Part shown: one piece after another, positions 24,537-33,175 of the stretch
Position numbering within the stretch: the first letter of the stretch is position 1
How the letters are laid out: each line of letters starts with the position of its first letter
Source: Acinetobacter lwoffii
GTDB lineage: Bacteria > Pseudomonadota > Gammaproteobacteria > Pseudomonadales > Moraxellaceae
Reading direction: 5' to 3'
Length of the DNA: 33,454 nt
NCBI RefSeq assembly: GCF_002321025.1
Contig: NZ_DCLL01000058.1
Coordinates: 1-33,454 of the forward strand
Notes under the pieces: model-generated
What the model saw: the letters and a program-made list of their open reading frames with translations, nothing else
Database searches by the model: none
What the model was told of the DNA's origin: nothing
Position numbers and translations under genes: made by a program

Positions 24537-24929
24537 CTACTTTTGTGGGGAGGGGGCTATTTTTGAATGCTTTTTGGCAAGACGGTTCAGTTTCTGCCAG
24601 GCAAATTGTAATTGCTGGTGCAATTCTGCATTAGGCACTGCTTCAACACCCATTTTTGGCATGATTACAATGTCTAAGTCATCTAATTGCTGTTGATGCA
24701 GGCGAAAACTTTCGCGAGCAAGTCGTTTTACTCGATTTCTTTCGTGTGCACGTCGCACTTTCTTCTTGGCAACAACTAAACCCAAACGGCTATTTGGCAG
24801 TTCGGAATGTTTTGCAAGAAATAAGAAATGGGGTTGATGCACTTTAAAAAGCGCACCATCAAAGACACCTTTATAATCGGCAGCACAGCGTAATCGGAAC
24901 TCTGTGCCAAAACTATAAAGTTTTGTCAT
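24537..24929 (-). CDS. rnpA: Ribonuclease P protein component
   Basis: The protein subunit of RNase P, which with the rnpB RNA trims the 5' ends of pre-tRNAs. The 130-aa product has the RnpA RNA-binding signature in KVRRAHERNRVKRLAREFR-like form, seen here as AHERNRVKRLARESFRLHQ. The beta strand SRLGLVVAKKKV precedes it. I use ATG 24929 (MTKLYSFGTEF); an in-frame TTG at 24938 is an alternative because the ATG has only a weak, close GGGTG upstream. It lies 29 bases after the rpmH stop. The start assignment is the uncertain point, not the identity. Confidence 0.94.
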   Translation of the reverse strand: MTKLYSFGTEFRLRCAADYKGVFDGALFKVHQPHFLFLAKHSELPNSRLGLVVAKKKVRRAHERNRVKRLARESFRLHQQQLDDLDIVIMPKMGVEAVPNAELHQQLQFAWQKLNRLAKKHSKIAPSPQK

Positions 24930-24958
24930 AACACCCAAAATCGTCTTAGCGTAACTGA

Positions 24959-25093
24959 TTAAACAGTTAAGCTATGACGACCTTTTGCACGACGGCGAGC
25001 TAATACTTGACGACCAGCTTTAGTAGCCATACGAGCACGGAAACCATGAACACGCTTACGCTTTAATTCAGACGGTTGGAATGTACGTTTCAT
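24959..25093 (-). CDS. rpmH: 50S ribosomal protein L34
   Basis: A 44-aa, very basic ribosomal protein, the standard length for bL34. It has the invariant start [20 protein letters not shown] and the arginine/lysine-rich C-terminus. ATG 25093 has GGAG nine bases upstream; the longer open frame to 25195 overlaps the promoter and is not coding. It is the first gene of the leftward rpmH-rnpA-yidD-yidC operon that starts next to oriC. Confidence 0.98.
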
Positions 25094-25133
25094 ATTGAAA
25101 CTCCAAAAAATGATCTTTCTGTGAAGGTCCGCG

Positions 25134-25162
25134 ATTTTAGTGCTCATTGCTTGAGCTGTCAA
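25134..25162 (-). promoter_or_regulatory. Sigma-70 promoter of the rpmH operon
   Basis: On the minus strand a perfect -35 TTGACA (25157-25162) is followed by a 17-nt spacer and -10 TAAAAT (25134-25139). A GC-rich discriminator CGCGGACC follows, which suggests growth-rate or stringent control. The start point should be about 35 bases before rpmH. Confidence 0.85.
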
Positions 25163-25210
25163 TGCAAAAGCGGTTTTCTTTTCAAATAAGATCAAAAAAG
25201 ATAAAGACCC

Positions 25211-25690
25211 TGGTTTTTCAAAGAACTGAATAAAAAATAGTTCAATTCAAGTTAATCACAAATTAAGTTATTGTTATATAAATATATATAAGTTATAAAC
25301 AACTCTATCAACAAAGTTATCCACATGTTATCCAGAGTTTAAATTTAACTTACGGTTTTGAATTTAAATTTGAAGTTTTTTGAGTTATCCACAAAAACTA
25401 GTGATCTTATAAATAAATTCAAATTTATAAATTTAAATTTATTACTATTAGGGAGCACTTTTTCTATGGATAAGCCACTTTTTATTTAATTAAACATAAA
25501 CTTATATTGTGGATAAAACTGTTTCTATTAATTTTATACTTTGTGGATAACTTTATGATATATTTTATCCACAGCTTGCGGATAAACTTATCCACACTGG
25601 GTTTTAAATTTAAATTCATACATGTTGATTTCTTTTTGCACAGTTTTTGTGGAAATTGCCATGACAGATGTGGATAACTTGGTTAGAATG
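25211..25690. other. Chromosomal replication origin oriC
   Basis: The gap between rpmH and dnaA holds seven perfect DnaA boxes: TTATCCACA at 25317, 25385, 25565 and 25588, and the complement TGTGGATAA at 25508, 25542 and 25669. One-mismatch boxes are TTATCCAGA (25328), TATGGATAA (25465) and TGCGGATAA (25577). AT-rich tracts (about 25229-25312 and 25405-25450) are candidate unwinding elements. TTTAAATTC-type motifs occur at 25338, 25360, 25603 and 25609. Position next to dnaA and box density make the assignment firm; the exact unwinding site is inferred. Confidence 0.93.
25661..25689 (+). promoter_or_regulatory. dnaA promoter with a DnaA box in its spacer
   Basis: ATGACA (25661-25666, one mismatch to TTGACA), a 17-nt spacer and TAGAAT (25684-25689) make a good sigma-70 promoter. 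The spacer contains the perfect DnaA box TGTGGATAA (25669-25677), which predicts autorepression by DnaA. Confidence 0.75.
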
Positions 25691-25709
25691 GCGACCCGCT
25701 TTTGGTCGC
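25691..25709 (+). other. Hairpin at the start of the dnaA leader
   Basis: GCGACC and GGTCGC form a 6-bp GC-rich stem around a 7-nt loop, at or just after the predicted dnaA transcription start. It lies about 45 bases before the start codon and could stabilise the message; no function is proven. Confidence 0.5.
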
Positions 25710-25753
25710 GGTCATCTTTTTTGAATGAACAATGGAATGAATAGGGGATTCAC

Positions 25754-27130
25754 ATGCTTTGGACGGACTGCTTAAATCGCCTGCGACAAGAGCTCTCTGG
25801 AAATGTCTTTACAATGTGGATTCGCCCATTGGTTGCAGAAGAGCTGGAAGACAGCTTGCGTTTGTATGCACCTAATCCTTACTGGACGCGTTACATTCAG
25901 GAACATCATCTGGAACTGATTACGATTCTGGCAGAACAGTTGTCTGAAGGACGGGTACGCAAGGTCGAGATTTTGGTCGATTCACGTCCAGGGGCGATTT
26001 TATCTGCCAGTGAACAACCGGCGACCACGACTGCGGCATTGACCTCGACACCGATGCCAGTGCCGAAGCCGAAGAAAGAAAAAGAAGACAGCGGCAAAAA
26101 TAGCCGTAGACGTCAGTTGAATCCATTGTTTACCTTCTCGCTGTTTGTGGAAGGCCGATCGAACCAGATGGCAGCAGAAACCTGTCGCAAGGTACTGACC
26201 CAGCTGGGGGCTTCACAGCACAACCCGTTATTTTTATATGGTCCGACCGGTCTGGGTAAAACCCACTTGATGCAGGCGGTCGGCAATGCGCTGTTGCAGG
26301 CCAAGCCGAATGCACGCGTCATGTACATGACCGCAGAAAGTTTTGTACAGGACTTTGTCAGCTCGTTGCAGCAGGGTAAAGTCGAAGAGTTTAAGAAAAA
26401 CTGCCGTTCTCTGGATTTATTACTGGTCGATGATATTCACTTGCTGGCCGGTAAAGAGGCCAGTCTGGTCGAATTTTTCTACACCTTTAACGCACTTTTG
26501 GATGAATCCAAGCAAATTATTTTGACTTCGGATCGTTATCCTAAAGAGCTGACAGAGCTGGATCCACGTCTGGTTTCACGTTTTTCTTGGGGCTTGTCGG
26601 TCGGGGTTGAACCGCCAGATATTGAAACCCGAATTGAAATTCTGCTGAAAAAAGCAGAAAGCAACCAGGTCGATTTACCACGTAACTGTGCGCTGTTTAT
26701 TGCCCAGCAGGTGGTGGCTAACGTGCGTGAGCTGGAAGGTGCGCTGAACAAAGTGGTGGCGATTTCACGTTTTAAAGGTACGCCAATTGATCTGGATGTG
26801 GTGCGTGAATCTTTAAAAGATGTGCTGGCAATTCGTGCCCGTACCATCAGTACTGAAAATATTCAGCGTGTGGTGAGTGAGTATTTCCGGATTCCACTGA
26901 AAGAACTGGTCGGTCCAAAACGTACCCGGATTTATGCCCGCCCACGTCAGCTGGCGATGGGGCTGGCACGTGAATTAACCGGCGACAGTTTTCCGGAAAT
27001 TGGCATGGCTTTTGGCGGTCGTGATCACAGTACCGTGATGCATGCCTGCGAGAAAGTACAAAGCCTGCGTGAAGAAGATCCGATCTTTAACGAAGACTAT
27101 AAAAACCTGCAGCGTCTGTTGCAAAGTTGA
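25754..27130 (+). CDS. dnaA: Chromosomal replication initiator DnaA
   Basis: Binds DnaA boxes, melts the origin and loads the helicase. The 458-aa protein has domain I (about 1-85, MLWTDCLNRLRQELSGNVFTMW-type start) and a short proline/lysine-rich linker (about 95-122). The AAA+ domain has Walker A GPTGLGKTHL near 165 and Walker B LLLVDDIHLL near 227. The C-terminal helix-turn-helix carries the signature GGRDHSTVMHACEKV. GGGG lies six bases before ATG 25754. A hairpin but no true terminator separates it from dnaN, so dnaA-dnaN read-through is likely. DnaA boxes over its promoter suggest autoregulation. Confidence 0.98.
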   Translation: MLWTDCLNRLRQELSGNVFTMWIRPLVAEELEDSLRLYAPNPYWTRYIQEHHLELITILAEQLSEGRVRKVEILVDSRPGAILSASEQPATTTAALTSTPMPVPKPKKEKEDSGKNSRRRQLNPLFTFSLFVEGRSNQMAAETCRKVLTQLGASQHNPLFLYGPTGLGKTHLMQAVGNALLQAKPNARVMYMTAESFVQDFVSSLQQGKVEEFKKNCRSLDLLLVDDIHLLAGKEASLVEFFYTFNALLDESKQIILTSDRYPKELTELDPRLVSRFSWGLSVGVEPPDIETRIEILLKKAESNQVDLPRNCALFIAQQVVANVRELEGALNKVVAISRFKGTPIDLDVVRESLKDVLAIRARTISTENIQRVVSEYFRIPLKELVGPKRTRIYARPRQLAMGLARELTGDSFPEIGMAFGGRDHSTVMHACEKVQSLREEDPIFNEDYKNLQRLLQS

Positions 27131-27156
27131 CCTAAATCGCTCAAATTCTATTCTTG

Positions 27157-27181
27157 CTATGCGGCTGCTTTTGCCGCATAG
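27157..27181 (+). other. Stem-loop between dnaA and dnaN
   Basis: CTATGCGGC and GCCGCATAG form a perfect 9-bp stem with a TGCTTTT loop. No T-tract follows, so it is not a standard terminator. It may be an RNA processing or stability element. Confidence 0.5.
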
Positions 27182-27239
27182 TAAACCGTCAAAAAAATCA
27201 CTTTTTCTATATTAATCTTCAGCTTTAGAGGAATGCACT

Positions 27240-28388
27240 GTGCGTTTAAAAATCGCGAAAGAAAGCTTACTGAATGTTCTCTCACATGTCGTAGGAGCGG
27301 TTGAACGTCGCCATACCTTGAATATCCTGTCTAACCTGAAAATTCAGGTGACTACGCAAGCATTGACCGTGACCGGTTCCGACCTGGAAGTCGAACTGGT
27401 GGCGAGTACAGCACTGGCTGAAGGTGCATGTCTGCAGGAAGGCGAGACCACAGTTCCTGCACGTAAGCTGATTGATATCTGTAAGTCACTTCCTTCAGCG
27501 GCATTGGTGGATTTGCATATTACTGAAGATCAGCGCTGCATCCTTAAATCAGGCAACAGTCGTTTTGTACTGGGTACCTTGCCTGCTGATGATTATCCAT
27601 TACTGAACACTGAAAACACCCAAGGCACGCAAGTGACGGTGACACAGCGTGAACTTAAACGCCTGTTCGAAAAAACCGCCTTTGCCATGGCAGTTCAGGA
27701 TGTGCGTTTTTACCTGACCGGTACTTTGCTGGAAATTGATGCCAATCAGCTACGTGCTGTGACCACCGATGGCCACCGCCTAGCACTGTGTGAAACAGCA
27801 GCACAATCCACTGCAGCACAGCCGATTCAGGCAATTGTGCCACGTAAGGCCGTTGCAGAATTACAGCGCCTGCTCAGCGTTGAAGATGAGCAATTATCTC
27901 TATTGATTGGTCGTGAACTGCTCAATGTGACCATCAATATGCCAAGCCGTGACAAGGAACAGGCGAACATTACCGTGCGTTTCACTACCAAGCTGATTGA
28001 TGGTAAGTTCCCGGACTACCGCCGTGTGATTCCACGTGGGGGCGACAAAGTCGTGATGATCGCACATGACGTGTTCAAGCAGTCTTTGCAGCGTGTGGCG
28101 ATTTTAAGTAATGAAAAACTTCGCGGTGTGTTTCTGAACTTCAATGCTGATTCTTTGCAACTTCGTGCCAATAACCCGGAGCAGGATGAAGCGATTGAAG
28201 ACCTGGCGATTCAATATGCCGATTCACCGCTAGAAATGTCCTTCAATGCGCAGTATCTGATTGAAGTCCTCGGTGTGCTGGATGGCGATGATGTGTCAAT
28301 GACTATGACTGAAGCGAATCAGTCTGTCTTAGTACAAGACCCGGCGCATACTGATCAGACTTATGTCGTCATGCCGATGCGTGTTTAA
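27240..28388 (+). CDS. dnaN: DNA polymerase III beta sliding clamp
   Basis: The ring-shaped processivity clamp for the replicative polymerase, also used by repair enzymes. The 382-aa product covers the three clamp domains. Recognisable blocks are VVGAVERRHTLNILSNLK near residue 20, VTTDGHRLALCE near 180 and IDGKFPDYRRVIPRG near 258. The C-terminal YVVMPMRV forms part of the partner-binding pocket. The start codon is GTG at 27240, with AGAGGA about eight bases upstream; no ATG fits the family N-terminus MRLKIAKE. It lies 109 bp after dnaA and 28 bp before recF, so it is probably read with both. Confidence 0.98.
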   Translation: MRLKIAKESLLNVLSHVVGAVERRHTLNILSNLKIQVTTQALTVTGSDLEVELVASTALAEGACLQEGETTVPARKLIDICKSLPSAALVDLHITEDQRCILKSGNSRFVLGTLPADDYPLLNTENTQGTQVTVTQRELKRLFEKTAFAMAVQDVRFYLTGTLLEIDANQLRAVTTDGHRLALCETAAQSTAAQPIQAIVPRKAVAELQRLLSVEDEQLSLLIGRELLNVTINMPSRDKEQANITVRFTTKLIDGKFPDYRRVIPRGGDKVVMIAHDVFKQSLQRVAILSNEKLRGVFLNFNADSLQLRANNPEQDEAIEDLAIQYADSPLEMSFNAQYLIEVLGVLDGDDVSMTMTEANQSVLVQDPAHTDQTYVVMPMRV

Positions 28389-28416
28389 GCCGCGGCTTCT
28401 GATATTCATATAAGAC

Positions 28417-29496
28417 ATGCATATTACGCGTTTACATATTGAGCGTGTGCGGAATTTAAAGACGGTTGCTCTCCACGGATTGCAGCCGTTTAATGTTTTT
28501 TATGGGCAAAATGGTTCAGGTAAAACCTCGATTTTAGAGGCGATTCATTTACTGGCTGCCGGTCGTTCCTTCCGTACCCATATCCCGAAAAATTATATCC
28601 AGCATGGCGCGCAGGATGCGATTGTATTTGCACAGTCTGCGACTGAAAAAATTGGCATGCAAAAAATGGCCAGCGGGGAGCAACTGATCAAGGTCAATGG
28701 TGATCTGGTCGCAACCCAGGGACAGCTGGCCAAACTGTTGCCCTTGCAGCTGATTGATCCGCAAAGCACCGATATTATCGATCATGGTGCTAAACCACGA
28801 CGCCAACTCCTTGACTGGTTAATGTTCCACGTGGAACCAGAGTTTTATCATGCCTGGCAATATTATTCTCGTGCGCTGAAACAGCGAAATAGTTTGCTCA
28901 AAAGCAAACGCTTTCTCAGTCTGTCAGATCTGGAACCGTGGAACCAGATGCTCAGTGAATATGGTGAAATTTTACATTCGCAACGTGTCGGGATCGTGGA
29001 ACAATGGAAGCCCTTTTTTGAAGATGACCTGAAACAGTTATTACCTGATTTGCAAGTCAGTCTGGAATACAGTCCGGGCTTTCACAGTGAAACTGGCCTG
29101 CTGAATGATCTGACCAACCAGCATGAAAAAGACTGTGAGCGACGCTATACCGAATATGGTCCACATCGCGCGGATTTGCGTTTAAAGACCCCGATGGGGG
29201 ATGCCGACGTGATCCTGTCGCGGGGTCAGAAAAAGCTGCTGATGATCGCACTAAAACTGTCGCAAATCGCAATGCTCCATTCTTGTAATAAGGAAACTGT
29301 GGTATTATTAGATGATGTGACAGCAGAATTAGATTTAACCGCACAACAACGTTTAATTGAGCGATTGAGCCAACTTGGTAGTCAAGTTTTTATTACCACC
29401 TTAGACCATGAATCAGTACAAAAGCACTTACATGATTTGTCTATCTCATATCAGTTATTCAGTGTTGAAAACGGTACAGTTCAAGTTGTGCAATAA
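28417..29496 (+). CDS. recF: DNA replication and repair protein RecF
   Basis: An SMC/ABC-like ATPase that with RecO and RecR loads RecA at single-strand gaps. The 359-aa protein has Walker A GQNGSGKTS (30-38), the ABC signature LSRGQKKLLMIALKLSQ and Walker B VVLLDDVTAELD. The arm region between has the conserved WLMFHVEPEF. The start at 28417 has a poor ribosome site, in keeping with translation coupled to dnaN 28 bases upstream. The codons for FHVEP form a near-perfect parS sequence. The gene is followed by gyrB after 56 bp. Confidence 0.97.
   Translation: MHITRLHIERVRNLKTVALHGLQPFNVFYGQNGSGKTSILEAIHLLAAGRSFRTHIPKNYIQHGAQDAIVFAQSATEKIGMQKMASGEQLIKVNGDLVATQGQLAKLLPLQLIDPQSTDIIDHGAKPRRQLLDWLMFHVEPEFYHAWQYYSRALKQRNSLLKSKRFLSLSDLEPWNQMLSEYGEILHSQRVGIVEQWKPFFEDDLKQLLPDLQVSLEYSPGFHSETGLLNDLTNQHEKDCERRYTEYGPHRADLRLKTPMGDADVILSRGQKKLLMIALKLSQIAMLHSCNKETVVLLDDVTAELDLTAQQRLIERLSQLGSQVFITTLDHESVQKHLHDLSISYQLFSVENGTVQVVQ
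28823..28838. promoter_or_regulatory. Possible parS site inside recF
   Basis: TGTTCCACGTGGAACC matches the parS palindrome TGTTCCACGTGGAACA at 15 of 16 positions, about 3 kb right of oriC. The bases encode FHVEP, a conserved RecF motif, so part of the match could be protein-driven. Confidence 0.55.
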
Positions 29497-29552
29497 TATT
29501 TTTTGAGTTTTACCCATCTTTGGATAGACCTATTTTTCACTAGGGAGAAACC

Positions 29553-32024
29553 ATGAGTTCAGAAGATCAAGCTGCTTCTCAAACAGAACAAACCATTGAA
29601 AAGGCTTATGATTCCTCTAGCATCAAGGTATTACGTGGTTTAGACGCAGTACGTAAGCGTCCGGGCATGTACATTGGTGACACAGACGATGGTACAGGCC
29701 TGCACCACATGGTGTTTGAAGTAGTCGATAACTCGATTGATGAAGCCTTGGCAGGCCACTGTGATGAAATTATAGTGACGATCCATGAAGATGAATCGGT
29801 TTCAGTATCTGATAATGGTCGTGGTATTCCGACCGACATTCACCCTGAAGAAGGCGTGTCTGCAGCAGAAGTAATTTTAACCATTCTGCATGCCGGTGGT
29901 AAGTTCGACGACAACAGTTATAAAGTCTCTGGCGGTCTGCATGGCGTTGGTGTTTCGGTGGTCAATGCGCTGTCTGAAAAACTGCTATTAAATATTAGCC
30001 GTGCGGGCAAAACTTATGAACAGGAATACCGTCATGGTGATCCTGTTTATAAATTACGTGAAACAGGTACAACTGATAAATCGGGTACAACAGTACGTTT
30101 CTACCCAAGTGCTGAAACCTTTAGTCAAACCATTTTCAATGTTGATATTTTAGCGCGTCGTTTACGTGAATTGTCATTCTTAAACGCGGGTGTACGTATT
30201 GTCCTGCGTGATGAACGCGTCAATCTTGAGAATGTCTATGACTACGAAGGTGGTTTATCTGAGTTCGTTAAATATATTAACGAAGGCAAAACGCACCTGA
30301 ATGATATCTTCCACTTCACTGCTGCACAGGCCGACAACGGTATTACGGTAGAAGTCGCATTACAATGGAATGATTCTTATCAGGAAAATGTGCGTTGCTT
30401 TACCAATAACATCCCGCAAAAGGATGGTGGTACGCATTTGGCCGGCTTCCGCGCTGCGTTGACCCGTGGTTTAAATAACTACATGGACAGCGAAAATATC
30501 CTGAAAAAGGAAAAAGTTGCGGTATCGGGTGATGATGCACGTGAAGGCTTGACTGCCATTGTGTCAGTCAAGGTGCCTGATCCAAAATTCTCTTCACAGA
30601 CCAAAGAAAAACTGGTGTCGAGTGAAGTAAAAACGGCTGTCGAACAGGCCATGAATAAGGCATTTTCTGAATATTTATTGGAAAATCCACAAGCAGCCAA
30701 AGCGATTGCTGGCAAGATCATTGATGCAGCACGTGCGCGTGATGCAGCGCGTAAAGCACGTGAAATGACACGTCGTAAGAGTGCGCTGGATATTGCCGGT
30801 CTTCCAGGTAAACTGGCCGATTGTCAGGAAAAAGATCCAGCATTGTCTGAGCTATACTTGGTCGAGGGTGATTCTGCAGGTGGTTCGGCAAAGCAAGGTC
30901 GTAACCGTAAAATGCAGGCGATTTTACCGCTGAAAGGTAAGATCCTGAACGTGGAACGTGCCCGTTTTGACCGCATGATTTCCTCTGCTGAAGTCGGTAC
31001 GCTGATTACCGCATTGGGCTGTGGTATTGGTCGTGAAGAATATAATCCGGACAAACTGCGTTATCACAAAATCATTATCATGACCGATGCTGACGTGGAT
31101 GGTTCGCATATCCGTACCTTACTGTTGACGTTCTTCTTCCGTCAAATGCCGGAACTTGTGGAACGTGGTCATATTTATATCGCACAGCCACCATTATATA
31201 AGCTGAAAAAAGGTAAGCAGGAACAGTACATCAAGGACAATGATGCACTGGAGACTTACCTAATTTCGAATGCGATTGATGAGCTGGAACTGCATATCAG
31301 TGCAGAAGCGCCTGCGATTCGTGGTGAAGCACTGGCGAATGTGATTGCTGATTATCAGACTTCCCAGAAGAGCTTGGCACGTTTGACCCAACGTTATCCT
31401 GCGAGTCTGCTTGATGCCCTACTGTCACTGGAAGGCTTTAAGCTGGATCAGCTGGAAGACAAAAACTATGTGGAAACATGGGGTGAGAATCTACGTGTAG
31501 CGATTGAAGCCATTCAGCCTACATTACGTCCAGAATTAACCCTAGAACGTTTTGAAAAAGAACTGGCAGATGGTCAAAAAACTGCAAGCTGGTTGCCACG
31601 TATCACGATCTATGTACATAACTTGCCACATAGCTACCTGTTAGACTCAGTACTGTTAGGTTCAAGTGAATATGCACGTTTATTAAAGAACTCGAAGAGT
31701 TGGTTTAGCCTGCTTGAAGAGGGTGCATATTTACAAAAAGGCGACCGCAAGATTCAGGTTAGCAATTTCCATCAGGTTTGGCAGCATATCTTGCAGGACT
31801 CACGTCGTGGCATGATGATCCAGCGCTATAAAGGTCTGGGTGAGATGAATGCGGAACAGTTGTGGGAAACCACCATGGATCCAGACAACCGTAACATGCT
31901 GCAAGTGACAGTTACCGATGCGATTGAAGCGGATCGTATGTTCTCTTGCTTGATGGGCGATGACGTAGAACCACGTCGTGCTTTCATTGAAGAAAATGCC
32001 TTGAATGCAGATATTGATGCATAA
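29553..32024 (+). CDS. gyrB: DNA gyrase subunit B
   Basis: The ATPase subunit of the A2B2 gyrase that introduces negative supercoils. The 823-aa length is that of gammaproteobacterial GyrB with the extra insert in the TOPRIM region. The GHKL ATPase domain (about 1-225) shows VVDNSIDEALAGHCD, SDNGRGIPTD and GGLHGVGVSVVNALS. The TOPRIM domain has LVEGDSAGGSAKQGRNRK with the catalytic glutamate and DADVDGSHIRTLLL with the metal-binding aspartates. The C-terminal QRYKGLGEMNAEQLWETTMDP is intact. GGGAG lies eight bases before ATG 29553. It ends the dnaA-dnaN-recF-gyrB cluster and is closed by a strong terminator. Confidence 0.98.
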   Translation: MSSEDQAASQTEQTIEKAYDSSSIKVLRGLDAVRKRPGMYIGDTDDGTGLHHMVFEVVDNSIDEALAGHCDEIIVTIHEDESVSVSDNGRGIPTDIHPEEGVSAAEVILTILHAGGKFDDNSYKVSGGLHGVGVSVVNALSEKLLLNISRAGKTYEQEYRHGDPVYKLRETGTTDKSGTTVRFYPSAETFSQTIFNVDILARRLRELSFLNAGVRIVLRDERVNLENVYDYEGGLSEFVKYINEGKTHLNDIFHFTAAQADNGITVEVALQWNDSYQENVRCFTNNIPQKDGGTHLAGFRAALTRGLNNYMDSENILKKEKVAVSGDDAREGLTAIVSVKVPDPKFSSQTKEKLVSSEVKTAVEQAMNKAFSEYLLENPQAAKAIAGKIIDAARARDAARKAREMTRRKSALDIAGLPGKLADCQEKDPALSELYLVEGDSAGGSAKQGRNRKMQAILPLKGKILNVERARFDRMISSAEVGTLITALGCGIGREEYNPDKLRYHKIIIMTDADVDGSHIRTLLLTFFFRQMPELVERGHIYIAQPPLYKLKKGKQEQYIKDNDALETYLISNAIDELELHISAEAPAIRGEALANVIADYQTSQKSLARLTQRYPASLLDALLSLEGFKLDQLEDKNYVETWGENLRVAIEAIQPTLRPELTLERFEKELADGQKTASWLPRITIYVHNLPHSYLLDSVLLGSSEYARLLKNSKSWFSLLEEGAYLQKGDRKIQVSNFHQVWQHILQDSRRGMMIQRYKGLGEMNAEQLWETTMDPDNRNMLQVTVTDAIEADRMFSCLMGDDVEPRRAFIEENALNADIDA

Positions 32025-32050
32025 CCCTTCAGGATAAAATCAGATATAAA

Positions 32051-32077
32051 AAAGCGCCTTTCGAGGCGCTTTTTTTA
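32051..32077 (+). terminator. Rho-independent terminator of gyrB
   Basis: A perfect 7-bp stem AGCGCCT / AGGCGCT around a TTCG tetraloop (32053-32070), with A residues before it, is followed by T6-7. Confidence 0.95.
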
Positions 32078-33175
32078 GACCAATTTTTTACTCATATCCT
32101 GTGAGCTAGGCAAAATAAAGTAATTTTGGACCGATTTTTAGATATGGAACGGGTTCATTTAGGTTTTAAAAAGCCAAGTTGAGTAAGCCAAATCGACTCT
32201 AAGAAAGGGTTTATGTATAGAGATTACCAACTCGGGAGAATACCTGAAATCTGGAGTGAATCTATCGTTATAAAAATGATCTGCATCAGAACTTCTAAAA
32301 TAATTTTTGAATAGGAAAGTGAGGTAGAAAGACGTTCTTTATACGATGAGAAGTTTGCATGCAGTTCACGACACTAGGTGAAAACTGGATCAGTCAAAGT
32401 GGTATTTAAAGATGCGTGTAATAAAAACAGATCGAATACTTTAGGTGGATTCGACTAAAAAATAATAAATCGCCTATTCAGAAGATCCAATATCTCAAAA
32501 ATAAATAAAAAGCTGCTAAAACTAAATTTTAAATTTTAAATTTTCAATAGCTTATAAGAAACTTGGTCTAATACGCTAAATAATACGTGAATAATATTGC
32601 TTCAAGCATCTAGAAAGCCTGATCAGAGATGTGGATAACTCTAAAGTTATCCATAATTTTTATGTGAATAAGATAGTATTTTTCCGCAAGCTTTAATCCA
32701 CGTATTAATTCTTTATTTTAAATTCAAATTTGAAATCGATTATCTTGTGGATAAGTGTTTTTAAATTTAAAATAGCATTTTAAATTTAAAGCTAGATTTG
32801 GCGATATATTGCTAGTATGACCAGACTATTCCTTGGATTGGCTTTAAAATAAAAAATTATTATAAATTAAATACTTGTAAATATAGTGTAGTTTCTCTAA
32901 TCATTACCGTGGAACATATTGTTAACTAAAAACTCAAGATGTAGCTAAACTACATAATTGATTTAATAATCAAGTGAACTTTCATTTTTATTTAAAATCA
33001 TACTTTTATCGATTTTTGCTTAACTTTTTTATTTCTCATTTTTGAGTTATTTCTTGATTTCATTATTGAAAATCGGGCATTTCTTTTATTACTCGATAGA
33101 AAAGAGGGAGGGAATCGCTGAAATGATATTGATTAGGAACAAGAAAAAGAGGATTGATAAAATGACGATGAAAAA
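32078..33175. other. 1.1-kb gene-free region downstream of gyrB
   Basis: No credible gene or recognisable gene remnant is seen on either strand; the DNA is very AT-rich. It contains a DnaA-box cluster at 32630-32768 and small palindromes such as ATGTAG-CTAAA-CTACAT near 32939. A 27-codon frame at the right end runs through the terminator hairpin and is not credible. Confidence 0.6.
32630..32768. promoter_or_regulatory. DnaA-box cluster with TTTAAATTC-type motifs downstream of gyrB
   Basis: Two perfect DnaA boxes (TGTGGATAA at 32630-32638 and 32746-32754) and one 8-of-9 box (TTATCCATA, 32647-32655) occur within 125 bp. TTTAAATTC lies at 32717 and TTTAAATTT at 32760, with a further TTTAAATTTAAA just beyond. 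The composition is the same as at oriC and the 5.2-kb array. Function is not known. Confidence 0.6.

Noticed and set aside
32212..32313. 33-codon frame downstream of gyrB
   Set aside because: No ribosome site, no recognisable composition and very AT-rich context; chance frame.
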